A stretch of 64,000 nucleotides of DNA from Melioribacter sp. (GTDB lineage Bacteria > Bacteroidota > Ignavibacteria > Ignavibacteriales > Melioribacteraceae): positions 1 through 64,000 of the forward strand of contig DYHW01000008.1 of NCBI GenBank assembly GCA_020723965.1. Direction: 5' to 3'. The position numbers were made by a program, and so were the translations under genes. Shown piece by piece: positions 47,170 through 56,151 of this stretch (position 1 is its first letter; every line of letters begins with the position of its first letter). The notes beneath the pieces were generated by a model, which was given only the letters and a program-made list of their open reading frames with translations, did no database searches and had not been told where the DNA came from.

Positions 47170-49299
47170 ATGCAGGCAGAGAAATTTAGTTACGATAATC
47201 AAGTTGTAAAGCAATTTATAATAGCCGCTGTAGTTTTTGCAATTGTCGGAATGCTTGTCGGTTTGATTATCGCCGTTCAACTTTATATGCCCGAATTGAA
47301 TTTCGGAATTGCATATTTAACATTTGGCAGGATACGCGCGCTCCATACTAACGCAGTAATATTCGCCTTTGTGGGGAATATTATCTTTGCCGGCGTTTAC
47401 TACTCTTTACAAAGAGTTTCAAAAACACGAATGTGGAGCAATTTTTTAAGCCAATTCCATTTTTGGGGATGGCAGTTAATAATAGTTGCCGCAGCAATTT
47501 CTTTGCCGCTCGGGTTTACAACCAGCAAAGAATACGCAGAACTTGAATGGCCCATTGATATTGCAATTGCCGTTGTTTGGCTTGCTTTTGGCGCAAACTT
47601 GTTGGGAACTATTATTAAAAGACGCGAGCAGCATATGTATGTTGCCACCTGGTTTTATATTGCAACTTTTGTTACTGTAACTGTATTGCACGTTGTAAAC
47701 TCTGTTGAGATTCCCGTTGGTTTTCTAAAAAGTTATCCTGTTTATGCGGGCGTTCAAGATGCTCTAGTTCAATGGTGGTATGGACACAACGCTGTTGCCT
47801 TTTTCTTAACAACTCCATATTTAGGAATGATGTACTACTTTTTGCCGAAAGCCGCAAATCGACCGGTTTATTCTTATAGATTATCAATCCTCCACTTTTG
47901 GGCTTTAATCTTTATTTACATTTGGGCTGGTCCTCATCATCTTCTTTACTCTGCTTTGCCGGATTGGGCACAATCGCTCGGAACAGTTTTTTCAATAATG
48001 TTAATTGCCCCTTCTTGGGGAGGAATGATCAACGGATTACTAACGCTACGCGGGGCATGGGATAGAGTGCGCGATAACCCCGTTTTAAAATTTATGGTTG
48101 TTGCTGTAACAGCATACGGAATGGCAACGTTTGAAGGTCCTCTGCTATCGCTTAAAAATGTAAATGCAATTGCTCACTTTACAGATTGGATTATAGCGCA
48201 TGTTCATATTGGAGCGCTTGGCTGGAACGGAATGCTTTCATTTGGAATTTTGTATTGGATGGTTCCTAAAATGTGGGGAACAGAATTATATTCTAAAAAA
48301 TTGGCTAATGTTCATTTTTGGATCTCTACGCTCGGAATTGTTTTTTATGCTGTGCCTATGTATTGGTCTGGCATTGCACAATCTTTAATGTGGAAACAAT
48401 TTACTCCGCTCGGTATTCTTCAATATCCAAATTTTCTTGAAACAACATTGCAAATAATTCCTATGCACATTATTCGTTCGATAGGCGGGTTACTTTTTTT
48501 TATCGGACTCTTCTTACTTGGGCATAACTTAAGAATGACAGCAAAGCAAGGCAGGTTTATTAAAAATGAAGAAGCCGAAGCCGCTCCCTTAGTAAAAGAA
48601 ATTGATAAGCTTAAACGCGGCATGATTCACCGCTGGTTAGAAAAGAGACCTGTTAAGTTTACTTTGTTATCTCTGCTGGCAATTTCAATTGGCGGATTAG
48701 TTCAAATTATACCAACTATTGTAATAAAATCGAACATTCCAACAATATCAAGCGTAAAGCCATATACTCCGCTTGAACTTCAGGGAAGAGATATTTACAT
48801 ACGCGAAGGATGCAATGCATGCCACTCTCAGTTAGTTAGACCATTCAGATCTGAGACTGAACGATACGGCGAATATTCTAAAGCGGGTGAGTATGTTTAT
48901 GATCATCCATTTTTATGGGGCTCAAAACGAACAGGTCCGGATTTAATGCGTGTTGGGAAAAAATATTCTAACCTTTGGCACTATTTACATATGGAAGACC
49001 CGCTGTCAATGTCGCCCGGCTCAATAATGCCGCCTTATCCATGGCTTTTAACTGAAAACATAGATACATCTTCAACCGCCGCAAAAATCAATGCAATGCG
49101 TTCAATTGGCGTTCCATATGAAAAAGGTTACGAAAATTTTGCTAATCAAGATTTAGTTAAACAGGCAAATGAAATTGCGGAAGATTTGATTAAAAACGGA
49201 GTTCCCGCCGAACCCGATAAAAATATTATTGCTTTGATTGCATATTTACAGCGGTTAGGAACTGATATAAAAGTAAATCAACCGGAAAGCAAGCGATGA
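47170..49299 (+). CDS. ccoNO: cbb3-type cytochrome c oxidase, fused CcoN-CcoO
   Basis: 709 residues. The N-terminal about 480 residues are a 12-helix CcoN subunit with the haem and CuB histidines (RALHTNAVIFAF, WYGHNAVAFFLT, GPHHLLYSALPDW, IIAHVHIGALGWNG). The C-terminal part is CcoO: one membrane helix, then a haem c site Cys548-Cys551-His552 (CNACH), RTGPDLMRVG and a distal Met in SIMPPYPWL. The fusion replaces two normally separate genes. It reduces oxygen at low concentrations and pumps protons. It overlaps ccoQ by 4 nt (ATGA). Confidence 0.96.
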   Translation: MQAEKFSYDNQVVKQFIIAAVVFAIVGMLVGLIIAVQLYMPELNFGIAYLTFGRIRALHTNAVIFAFVGNIIFAGVYYSLQRVSKTRMWSNFLSQFHFWGWQLIIVAAAISLPLGFTTSKEYAELEWPIDIAIAVVWLAFGANLLGTIIKRREQHMYVATWFYIATFVTVTVLHVVNSVEIPVGFLKSYPVYAGVQDALVQWWYGHNAVAFFLTTPYLGMMYYFLPKAANRPVYSYRLSILHFWALIFIYIWAGPHHLLYSALPDWAQSLGTVFSIMLIAPSWGGMINGLLTLRGAWDRVRDNPVLKFMVVAVTAYGMATFEGPLLSLKNVNAIAHFTDWIIAHVHIGALGWNGMLSFGILYWMVPKMWGTELYSKKLANVHFWISTLGIVFYAVPMYWSGIAQSLMWKQFTPLGILQYPNFLETTLQIIPMHIIRSIGGLLFFIGLFLLGHNLRMTAKQGRFIKNEEAEAAPLVKEIDKLKRGMIHRWLEKRPVKFTLLSLLAISIGGLVQIIPTIVIKSNIPTISSVKPYTPLELQGRDIYIREGCNACHSQLVRPFRSETERYGEYSKAGEYVYDHPFLWGSKRTGPDLMRVGKKYSNLWHYLHMEDPLSMSPGSIMPPYPWLLTENIDTSSTAAKINAMRSIGVPYEKGYENFANQDLVKQANEIAEDLIKNGVPAEPDKNIIALIAYLQRLGTDIKVNQPESKR

Positions 49300-49502
49300 T
49301 ATCAGAATATTTTAGTTCGATACAAGAATTAACCTTCTACGCAATTATTTTTGTTATAGTTTCATTTTTACTTTTTGTTATCGCTTTAATTTGGGTTATC
49401 CGTTTAGATAAAAAATATGTTAATTATATGGAAAATATTCCGTTCGATTCAAACAGAGAAACCAAAAATAATTCAGAGAAAAAAGATGAAGTCAATCAAT
49501 AA
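49296..49502 (+). CDS. ccoQ: CcoQ-like small membrane subunit
   Basis: 68 residues with one membrane helix (AIIFVIVSFLLFVIALIWVI) and a charged tail. Position between ccoNO and ccoP, with overlaps at both ends, decides the call more than sequence does. Confidence 0.8.
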   Translation: MISEYFSSIQELTFYAIIFVIVSFLLFVIALIWVIRLDKKYVNYMENIPFDSNRETKNNSEKKDEVNQ

Positions 49503-50322
49503 AATTTTATTTGCGGCTTTCTTTATAATAATTACTTTAATCAATCACTCATTCGTTTTTGCCGAAACTGAAACTGCTGTTGATTTAGATAAAGTAATGA
49601 AAACGATGCTGGCAGTTACTTTGATTATTATTGCAGTTGTAATATGGCTTTTTGTTGTCTATTCCGAAAAAAATGATAATGAAGGAATTCTATTTAAAAC
49701 TCCTTTCAAAGTTTTTAAGCAATACATAACCAAAATGTCGCCTATCGAAAAAGAATCAGAAATGCTTCTTCATCACAAATACGATGGAATAGAAGAATTA
49801 GATAACCGCATACCGCCATGGTTTAATTTTTTATTCTACGGCACTATTATTTGGGGAATTATTTACATGCTTGTTTTTCATGTGTTTGATGATGGTCAAG
49901 TTCAATCGAAAGAATATGAAGCTGAGATGAACCAAGCGGCTGTTGAGAGACAAATTTTAGTTAAGACAGGCGCATTCTTAAACGAGGAAACCGTAACAGC
50001 GCTTTCTGATGCCGCTGTATTATTAGAAGGGAAAGAGATATTTATAAAGAATTGTGCTTCATGCCACGGGCAAAATGGTGAAGGAACTGTTGGCTCAAAC
50101 CTTACAGATGATTTTTGGATTCACGGCGGCGGCATAAAAAATATTTTTACTGTCGTTAAATATGGCGTGCCTGCAAAAGGAATGATAAGCTGGCAGACAC
50201 AGCTTGCCCCCCGAAAGATGCAAGCTGTTTCAAGTTACATTCTTACTCTTCATGGCGCTAATCCGCCAAATGCTAAAGCGCCCGAAGGAGAGAAGTGGGA
50301 AGAACCGAAAACAAATAAATAA
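49486..50322 (+). CDS. ccoP: cbb3 oxidase subunit CcoP, single-haem type
   Basis: About 278 residues from the ATG at 49486, which overlaps ccoQ by 17 nt; the longer upstream frame is rejected. A signal-like helix (ILFAAFFIIITLINHSFVFA) is followed by more membrane segments, the RIPPWFNFLFYGTIIWGIIYM motif of CcoP and one cytochrome c domain with Cys190-Ala-Ser-Cys193-His194. Classical CcoP has two CXXCH sites; only one is present here. It carries electrons from soluble cytochrome c to CcoNO. Confidence 0.93.
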   Translation: MKSINKILFAAFFIIITLINHSFVFAETETAVDLDKVMKTMLAVTLIIIAVVIWLFVVYSEKNDNEGILFKTPFKVFKQYITKMSPIEKESEMLLHHKYDGIEELDNRIPPWFNFLFYGTIIWGIIYMLVFHVFDDGQVQSKEYEAEMNQAAVERQILVKTGAFLNEETVTALSDAAVLLEGKEIFIKNCASCHGQNGEGTVGSNLTDDFWIHGGGIKNIFTVVKYGVPAKGMISWQTQLAPRKMQAVSSYILTLHGANPPNAKAPEGEKWEEPKTNK

Positions 50323-50599
50323 CACCATCAAACATCTGAAAAATATCGTTTGTTATTTCCCTCTCGTTATTGTTAAGATTTTTCCCCCTACTAATCGGGG
50401 TAGAAATGGCATCCAAGAATTTTTTAGAAGTTTGTCTTATAACTTTTTTAGGAGCTGACTCAAAACTTATTTTTTGTAATGCTGGACTTGAACCGGCATT
50501 CAATAATCTGTAGAATTCATCGAATTTTAGATTCCGCATCAAGTGCGGAATGACCGTTTCACATCTTTTGAGACAGTGCCGTTATTATGCATCTATTTT
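50323..50599. repeat. Gap with REP-like palindromes between ccoP and ccoG
   Basis: 277 bp without a gene. ATTCCGCATCAAGTGCGGAATGAC (50,531-50,554, shown here as landmarks ATTCCGC and GCGGAATGAC) is a hairpin of the GTCATTC family. CCCCCTACTAATCGGGG at about 50,384 is another small hairpin. Confidence 0.5.
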
Positions 50600-52006
50600 A
50601 TGAGAATTCAAGACAACAATTACCAAAAAGAAGCTTTCAGAGATTCCATTGCAACCGTTACAAAAGAAGGAAAGCGCAAATGGGTTTATGCTAAAAAACC
50701 TTCAGGTAAATTTCATAATGCAAGAGCGCTTGTTAGTTTTTTTCTTTTAGCTTTTTTATTCGTAGCGCCGTTTGTAAAAATTAACGGGCATCCTTTTATA
50801 CTTTTAAATGTAATCGAAAGAAAATTTGTAATCTTTGGTATTCCTTTTGGTCCGCACGATCTTCACCTCTTTGCTCTTGCAATGATTGCTATAATCATTT
50901 CGATCTTTTTATTCACGGTTATATATGGAAGAATTTTCTGCGGATGGTTCTGTCCGCAAACTATTTTTATGGAGATGGTCTTCCGCAAAATTGAATATTG
51001 GATTGAAGGCGACGCAAAAAAACAGATTGCTTTAAAGAACTCAGAATGGAACGGCACTAAAACATTTAAGAAAGCATTCAAGCATGTTGTTTTTTTTGTT
51101 ATCTCATTTTTGATTTCAAATATTTTTCTTGCCTACATAATCGGCTCAGATAAGCTTTTACAGTTAATATCGGAAACGCCGACTCAGCGCTTTGGGGCGT
51201 TCATTGCCATACTAATATTTTCTGGTCTGTTTTACTTTGTATTCTCATATTTCCGCGAGCAAGCGTGCGTAATTCTCTGTCCATACGGAAGATTGCAAGG
51301 CGTTATGCTCGATCCAAATTCTATCGTTATTCATTACGATTACAAACGCGGAGAGCCTCGCGGTAAATTCAAAAAAGATGAAATTAGAACAAATGGCAAT
51401 TGCATTGACTGCCATCTTTGCGTTGATGTTTGCCCAACCGGTATAGATATAAGAAACGGAACACAGCTTGAATGTATAAATTGTGCAGCTTGTATTGATG
51501 AATGCAACAGCGTTATGAACAAAATAAATAAGCCGCGCGGGTTAATTCGTTACGCTTCAAAAAAACAAATTGAAACCGGAGTCCAGTCACTTTGGACACC
51601 GCGTGCAATCGCTTACACTATTGTTCTGTTCTTCTTATCAACTCTGATCTTATACATGCTTCTTAACCGCACTGAAGTTGAGTTAAGCGTCTTAAGAACT
51701 CCTGGAATTTTATTCCAAGAACAACCGGGCAAAAAAATTAGTAACCTATATGATCTTAAAATTGTGAACAAAACTTTCAATCCGCTTTCGGCTTCTATTT
51801 CTTTAGAGAATATTAAAGGCGAAATAAAAATAATCGGAGGTGATCTGCTCATTAAACCGCAAGGAGTTACCGAAGCAAAGTTTCTCGTCATTCTGTCTAA
51901 AAATGAAATTCATAAATTAAAAACTCCTTTACAAATTGCAGTTAAATCAAATGGGAAAATTTTAGATATTATAAACACAACTTTTTTAGGAAGAATTAGT
52001 AAATGA
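50600..52006 (+). CDS. ccoG: cbb3 oxidase accessory protein CcoG (FixG), ferredoxin-like
   Basis: About 468 residues. Several membrane helices, a CGWFCPQT motif, then two 4Fe-4S ferredoxin clusters (CIDCHLCVDVCPTGIDI and CINCAACIDECN) and a C-terminal Ig-like domain at about 360-468. FixG-type proteins are thought to reduce copper during cbb3 assembly. The ATG at 50600 (MRIQDNNYQKEAFRD) is preferred to the upstream extension. It overlaps ccoH by 4 nt. Confidence 0.93.
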   Translation: MRIQDNNYQKEAFRDSIATVTKEGKRKWVYAKKPSGKFHNARALVSFFLLAFLFVAPFVKINGHPFILLNVIERKFVIFGIPFGPHDLHLFALAMIAIIISIFLFTVIYGRIFCGWFCPQTIFMEMVFRKIEYWIEGDAKKQIALKNSEWNGTKTFKKAFKHVVFFVISFLISNIFLAYIIGSDKLLQLISETPTQRFGAFIAILIFSGLFYFVFSYFREQACVILCPYGRLQGVMLDPNSIVIHYDYKRGEPRGKFKKDEIRTNGNCIDCHLCVDVCPTGIDIRNGTQLECINCAACIDECNSVMNKINKPRGLIRYASKKQIETGVQSLWTPRAIAYTIVLFFLSTLILYMLLNRTEVELSVLRTPGILFQEQPGKKISNLYDLKIVNKTFNPLSASISLENIKGEIKIIGGDLLIKPQGVTEAKFLVILSKNEIHKLKTPLQIAVKSNGKILDIINTTFLGRISK

Positions 52007-52452
52007 AAATAAAATTCAATTGGGGCTTAGGAATTGCGTCCGTTTACATTCTTTTCTTGATTGGCTCGCTTGTTATGGCTGTAATTTTTATGAGTCAAGA
52101 TGTTAGTTTAGAAACAACGGATTATTATGCAAAAGGAATTGTATATCAAGAGCAGATTGATAAAATGAACAGGACAAAATCTTTGCCCGAACAATTAGAA
52201 ATAATTGCTTCAGATGGCGTTTTGCTCTTTTCATTTCCAAAAATTTTTAGACACAATGAAATTGATGGAACTATACATTTTTACCGCCCATCTAATTCAT
52301 CAAAAGATTTCACAATAGCAATTGCGCCCGATACTGCACGGGTTCAATCAATTGGAACAACAAATCTTGAAAAAGGATTGTGGAAAATTAAAATTGATTG
52401 GGACGCAGATGGGAATTTATATTTCAACGAAAAAATTGTGATGATAAACTAA
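52003..52452 (+). CDS. ccoH: FixH-family protein CcoH
   Basis: 149 residues. One N-terminal helix (GIASVYILFLIGSLVMAVIFM) follows MKIKFNWG, then a soluble FixH domain (YYAKGIVYQEQIDKMNR, with a late DWDADGNLYFNEK). A cbb3 assembly factor that binds other Cco proteins in known systems. Four-nt overlap with ccoG, one-base overlap (TAATG) with the next gene. Confidence 0.9.
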   Translation: MKIKFNWGLGIASVYILFLIGSLVMAVIFMSQDVSLETTDYYAKGIVYQEQIDKMNRTKSLPEQLEIIASDGVLLFSFPKIFRHNEIDGTIHFYRPSNSSKDFTIAIAPDTARVQSIGTTNLEKGLWKIKIDWDADGNLYFNEKIVMIN

Positions 52453-53171
52453 TGGAAATTTGGACAGGTTTTTTAGTTGGTCTATTAGGAAGTTTACACT
52501 GCGTTGGAATGTGCGGACCAATTGCTTTAGCGCTTCCGGTTTTTGAGGAATCAAAATTCAAAATCTTTGCGGGAAGATTTCTCTATAATTTCGGCAGGAT
52601 AATTACTTACTCAATTATGGGCGCATTGTTCGGCTTTTTCGGAAGCAGAATAGTTTTGTACGGGCTGCAGCAGGATCTGTCAATTGCATTCGGCGCGGCT
52701 ATTCTGTTTTATGTTTTGGTCCCAAGAAAAATCAAAGTAAAAGTTTCTGAATTCTATTTTTATAAAAAGATTGTCAACTTTATAAAAAAGAATTTTAATA
52801 AACTCATCTCTAAAAAATCTAACAGTTCGCTTTTTACAATTGGATTGCTTAACGGAATTTTGCCGTGCGGATTTGTTTATGTAGGAATTGCGGGCGCCGT
52901 ATCTACTGGCAGTTCCATTTCCGGCGCTTTATATATGGCTCTCTTTGGGCTTGGAACTTTTCCTATAATGTTTGCAACTGCAGTTTTAGGCAGAGTTATC
53001 AGTTTTAATTTAAGAAGAAGGATCAATAAACTAATTCCGGCTTTTGCTGCTATTCTTGCGGTTCTTTTCATTTTACGCGGATTGAATCTCGGTATTCCAT
53101 TTCTTAGTCCTAAATTTTCAGAACCAACTGCACAAACCAAAGTTCCCCCTTTGCCGGATTGCTGTGAATAA
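52452..53171 (+). CDS. SafE/DsbD-like membrane protein, probable copper handling
   Basis: About 239 residues with roughly six membrane helices. HCVGMCGPIALALP near the N-terminus is the usual Cys-containing motif of the TauE/SafE-like (UreH/DsbD-2) group; GLLNGILPCGFVYVG is its second half. Members commonly end cbb3 operons in this branch of bacteria. By context it may move copper or reductant for oxidase assembly rather than export sulfite. Its ATG overlaps the ccoH stop (TAATG); an upstream extension in frame is rejected. Confidence 0.8.
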   Translation: MEIWTGFLVGLLGSLHCVGMCGPIALALPVFEESKFKIFAGRFLYNFGRIITYSIMGALFGFFGSRIVLYGLQQDLSIAFGAAILFYVLVPRKIKVKVSEFYFYKKIVNFIKKNFNKLISKKSNSSLFTIGLLNGILPCGFVYVGIAGAVSTGSSISGALYMALFGLGTFPIMFATAVLGRVISFNLRRRINKLIPAFAAILAVLFILRGLNLGIPFLSPKFSEPTAQTKVPPLPDCCE

Positions 53172-53282
53172 TTCGAGTTTCTTGACCCGACTTGCGCTGT
53201 ATCAAGTCAATATAATTTCATTCGACTCTTACTTATATTTTTTTAAATTTCCCTTAAGAATTTCTTTAACGAAAGGAAGACG

Positions 53283-53894
53283 ATGCACAAACATTTCCTA
53301 ATGAAAGTTGAAGAGTATGTCCGGTTCATTCTCGAAACAAGAACTCCTTCTCAGAACGGATATCATAATCTTGCTCACACAAAAGACGTTGTAGAATCTT
53401 GCGTCGAAATTGGGATTGGAGAGAAAGTTTCTCCGGACGACTTAGAGATGATTCAGATTGCCGCATGGTTTCATGATCTGGGTTATATCGAAAAGACAGA
53501 AGGGCATGAAGAACTTAGCGCAATGTTTGCAAGCAATTTCTTGACAGAAGAACATTTCCCGAATGATAGAATAGAAACAGTTATCTGCTGTATTCTTTCA
53601 ACAAGGGTTCCGCAAAACCCAATGAATAATTTGGAGAAGATTATTTGTGATGCTGACTTAAGTCATTTTGGCAGAAAAACATTTTTTGAGTGGAATAATA
53701 AATTTAGAGTTGAATACGAACATTACAGTCACCGCAGACTCACAGAATATGAATGGATAACCAAGACAATTGATTTTGTAACCCGGCATAACTTCTTTAC
53801 CGATTATGCCTTGCAAAATTTTTCCACACAGAAGAAAGAAAATTTACGTCAACTTCAACTGCAGCTAGAACATGTTTTAGATCAAACAAAATAA
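53283..53894 (+). CDS. HD-domain phosphohydrolase
   Basis: 203 residues. HNLAHTKDVVES, AAWFHDLGYIE (HD pair), HEELSAMFA and ICDADLSHFG give the metal ligands of an HD fold. No fused second domain. It is probably a nucleotide or phosphate-ester hydrolase of unknown substrate. The ATG has AAAGGAAG upstream. Confidence 0.85.
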   Translation: MHKHFLMKVEEYVRFILETRTPSQNGYHNLAHTKDVVESCVEIGIGEKVSPDDLEMIQIAAWFHDLGYIEKTEGHEELSAMFASNFLTEEHFPNDRIETVICCILSTRVPQNPMNNLEKIICDADLSHFGRKTFFEWNNKFRVEYEHYSHRRLTEYEWITKTIDFVTRHNFFTDYALQNFSTQKKENLRQLQLQLEHVLDQTK

Positions 53895-53933
53895 AAATAC
53901 TCAAGCAACTATTGGCAACTAACAACAATCAAA

Positions 53934-54428
53934 ATGAAAACACTTTATCTCATTCGTCATGCAAAATCAAGCTGGGATAACACTGAACTTTCAGATTTTG
54001 AACGCCCATTGAATAAGCGGGGCAATCGCGATGCCCCTTTTATGGCAAATTTGTTAAAAAGTAAAAATATTCAGCCAGATCTATTAGTTAGCAGCAGCTC
54101 TCTAAGAGCATACTCTACTGCTGAATATTTTGCTAAAGAATTCAACTATCCAATTGAAAAGATTAAAACTGATGAACGAATTTATGAAGCTACATCTAAA
54201 ATTATTGTCGAAGTTATTAAGGAAATAGAAGACTCATTTTCAACGGTTTTTCTTTTTGGGCACAATCCAGGTTTATCCAACATTGCTAATATTATTAGCG
54301 ATAAATTAATTGAACCAATGCCAACATGCTGCGTAGCTGGATTCGAATTAAAAGTTAATTCATGGAAAGAATTGGAAAGACACTGCGGAAAACATGTTTT
54401 ATACGAATATCCGAAGAAACATCCTTAG
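53934..54428 (+). CDS. Histidine phosphatase family protein, SixA-like
   Basis: 164 residues. TLYLIRHAKSSWDN contains the RHA catalytic His, DLLVSSSSLRAYSTAEYFA the second Arg, and FLFGHNPGLS the second His. SixA-type enzymes dephosphorylate phospho-histidine proteins. The gene follows the HD protein by 40 bp. Confidence 0.88.
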   Translation: MKTLYLIRHAKSSWDNTELSDFERPLNKRGNRDAPFMANLLKSKNIQPDLLVSSSSLRAYSTAEYFAKEFNYPIEKIKTDERIYEATSKIIVEVIKEIEDSFSTVFLFGHNPGLSNIANIISDKLIEPMPTCCVAGFELKVNSWKELERHCGKHVLYEYPKKHP

Positions 54429-54868
54429 CAGACGCTTTATTACTCCGGAAAAAATCAAGAGAAGTTTTAGACAGCTTAAAAGTTTCTTAAAACAAATTCC
54501 TAAAACAAACTGAGTTCTTTAATCGTCAGTTAATGAGGAGATTAAAAGCTATAGAATTATTCCAGAAATTTGGATACGCAAAAAATTATCTTAATCTTTA
54601 TAAATACAATTTGAGGGTTAAACCATATACTGATTATAGGGGAAGTAACAAAATCAATAAAGTAATTCTCCGCTGGCAGTTTGTGATTTAGCACACAACA
54701 TAAAAATTTGGTCAAAAACACCACAAATTTTTATTAACTTTTATCACACGATTATAGGGACGCTTTCCAAAGCTAATGAACGTTTCTTAGAAACTTTTGT
54801 ATTACTTTTAAACTGTTAAACCAAGAACATATGGCTTGTGTCAAATGCTCACTAAACAGGAGAGGCAA
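54429..54868 (+). other. 440-bp gap before the PqqD/ATP-grasp operon
   Basis: No clear gene. An ATG at 54,533 opens a 52-codon frame (Lys/Tyr-rich) to 54,691, with TAATGAGGAG around it but no recognisable domain. The region 54,690-54,860 is AT-rich and is where the operon promoter should lie. Confidence 0.4.
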
Positions 54869-55120
54869 ATGAATAAATACCGTATACCGGAAAATCTTGC
54901 CATAAGCGATTCCGGATTTCTTTTTCTCGCTTCAACAGGAGAAACATTCAGCGTAAATGAAATTGGCAAAGAAATATTAAAAGGAATTCAATTGCATAAA
55001 ACCGATGAAGAGATTATAAATGATCTACTAAATGATTATGATATTGATAAACAAAGTCTGCAAAAAGATTTTGACGATTTTATTTTACAACTACAAAAAA
55101 ATAATTTAGCACTTTTATGA
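54869..55120 (+). CDS. PqqD-like peptide-binding (RRE-type) protein
   Basis: 83 residues. The pattern SGFLFLASTGETFSVNEIGKEILKGI, then TDEEIINDLLNDYDID and an amphipathic helix FDDFILQLQKNNLALL is the PqqD winged-helix fold, which in RiPP pathways binds leader peptides. The ATG at 54869 has AGGAGAGG upstream. It overlaps the ATP-grasp gene by 4 nt (ATGA). It heads the operon. No obvious precursor peptide gene was found nearby. Confidence 0.8.
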   Translation: MNKYRIPENLAISDSGFLFLASTGETFSVNEIGKEILKGIQLHKTDEEIINDLLNDYDIDKQSLQKDFDDFILQLQKNNLALL

Positions 55121-56151
55121 ACATAGCTGTTACTGGACTAAATGCAACTGATAATCCGGGGCCGGGAGTTCCAGTTATAAGAAGCATTAAAGAGAGCAAA
55201 GAATTTAACGGGAAAATTATTGGGTTAGTTTACGATTCGCTCGAGCCGGGCATCTACATGGAAAACCTCGCTACTAAGTGTTATCAAATCCCTTATCCAT
55301 CAAGCGGATTAACGCATTTTTATGACCGCCTCGAACTTATTCATGAAAAAGAAAAAATTGATCTAATAATTCCTACTTTAGATTCCGAGTTGTATGCGTT
55401 CATAAAGCTCGAAGACCAACTAAACAGATTAGGCATCAAGACATTTTTACCAACAATTGAGCAATTGAATATCAGAGGAAAAGATAAGCTCTTTAATTTT
55501 TGTAAAGATAACGGAATTAAAGTTCCGCGAAATGTACTTGTAAATTCAGTTCAAGAACTACAAAAACTTCCGGATGATTTCGATTTTCCTCTTGTTGTTA
55601 AAGGAATATTTTATGACGCTCAAATTGTCAATAATATTGAAGAAGCTGTTTCCGCATTTCAGAAGCTTAGCTACAAATGGGGTTTTCCAATTATCATTCA
55701 AGAGCATGTTGCGGGCGATGAATTTAATGTTGTTGCATTAGGCAACGGAAAAGGATCTTTAACAGGCGCAGTTGCGATGCGTAAACTTTATATCACCGAG
55801 AAAGGGAAAGGTTGGGCGGGAGTTACAATCAATGAAAAAAAATTGTTTGAAATATCCCGGCTCGTAATCGAAAAAACAAAGTGGCAAAGCGGAATGGAGT
55901 TGGAATTTATTAAATCTAAAAATGACAACGAATATTATCTCTTAGAAATTAATCCAAGATTTCCGGCTTGGGTTTATCTTGCAACTGCCGCAGGGCAAAA
56001 TCTTCCGTATGCTCTTATTAAGCTTGCTCAAGGAGAAAAAGTTGAACCGTTCGAAAACTTTACGGCTGGAACAATTTTCGTCCGCAGTTCTTGGGACCTT
56101 ATTACAAACATCAAAACTTTTGAAAAAATTTCTACGCTTGGAGAATTGTAA
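55117..56151 (+). CDS. ATP-grasp ligase of unknown substrate
   Basis: 344 residues. The N-terminal domain resembles the carbamoyl-phosphate synthase pre-ATP-grasp fold (LIIPTLDSELYAF). The ATP-grasp core has GKDKLFNFCKDNGIKVP, FPLVVKGIFYDAQIV, IIQEHVAGDEFNVVALG and YYLLEINPRFPAWVYLA, giving the metal-binding Glu and Asn. It should form a C-N bond through an acyl phosphate. It overlaps the decarboxylase by one base (TAATG). Pairing with a PqqD-like protein suggests peptide or amino-acid ligation, but no product is known. Confidence 0.85.
   Translation: MNIAVTGLNATDNPGPGVPVIRSIKESKEFNGKIIGLVYDSLEPGIYMENLATKCYQIPYPSSGLTHFYDRLELIHEKEKIDLIIPTLDSELYAFIKLEDQLNRLGIKTFLPTIEQLNIRGKDKLFNFCKDNGIKVPRNVLVNSVQELQKLPDDFDFPLVVKGIFYDAQIVNNIEEAVSAFQKLSYKWGFPIIIQEHVAGDEFNVVALGNGKGSLTGAVAMRKLYITEKGKGWAGVTINEKKLFEISRLVIEKTKWQSGMELEFIKSKNDNEYYLLEINPRFPAWVYLATAAGQNLPYALIKLAQGEKVEPFENFTAGTIFVRSSWDLITNIKTFEKISTLGEL

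Noticed and set aside
54533..54691. 52-codon ORF as a RiPP precursor for the PqqD-like operon
   Set aside because: It is on the right strand and nearby but has no leader/core pattern, Cys/Ser/Thr-rich core or Gly-type cleavage site; it is about 180 bp from the operon. Too weak to call.
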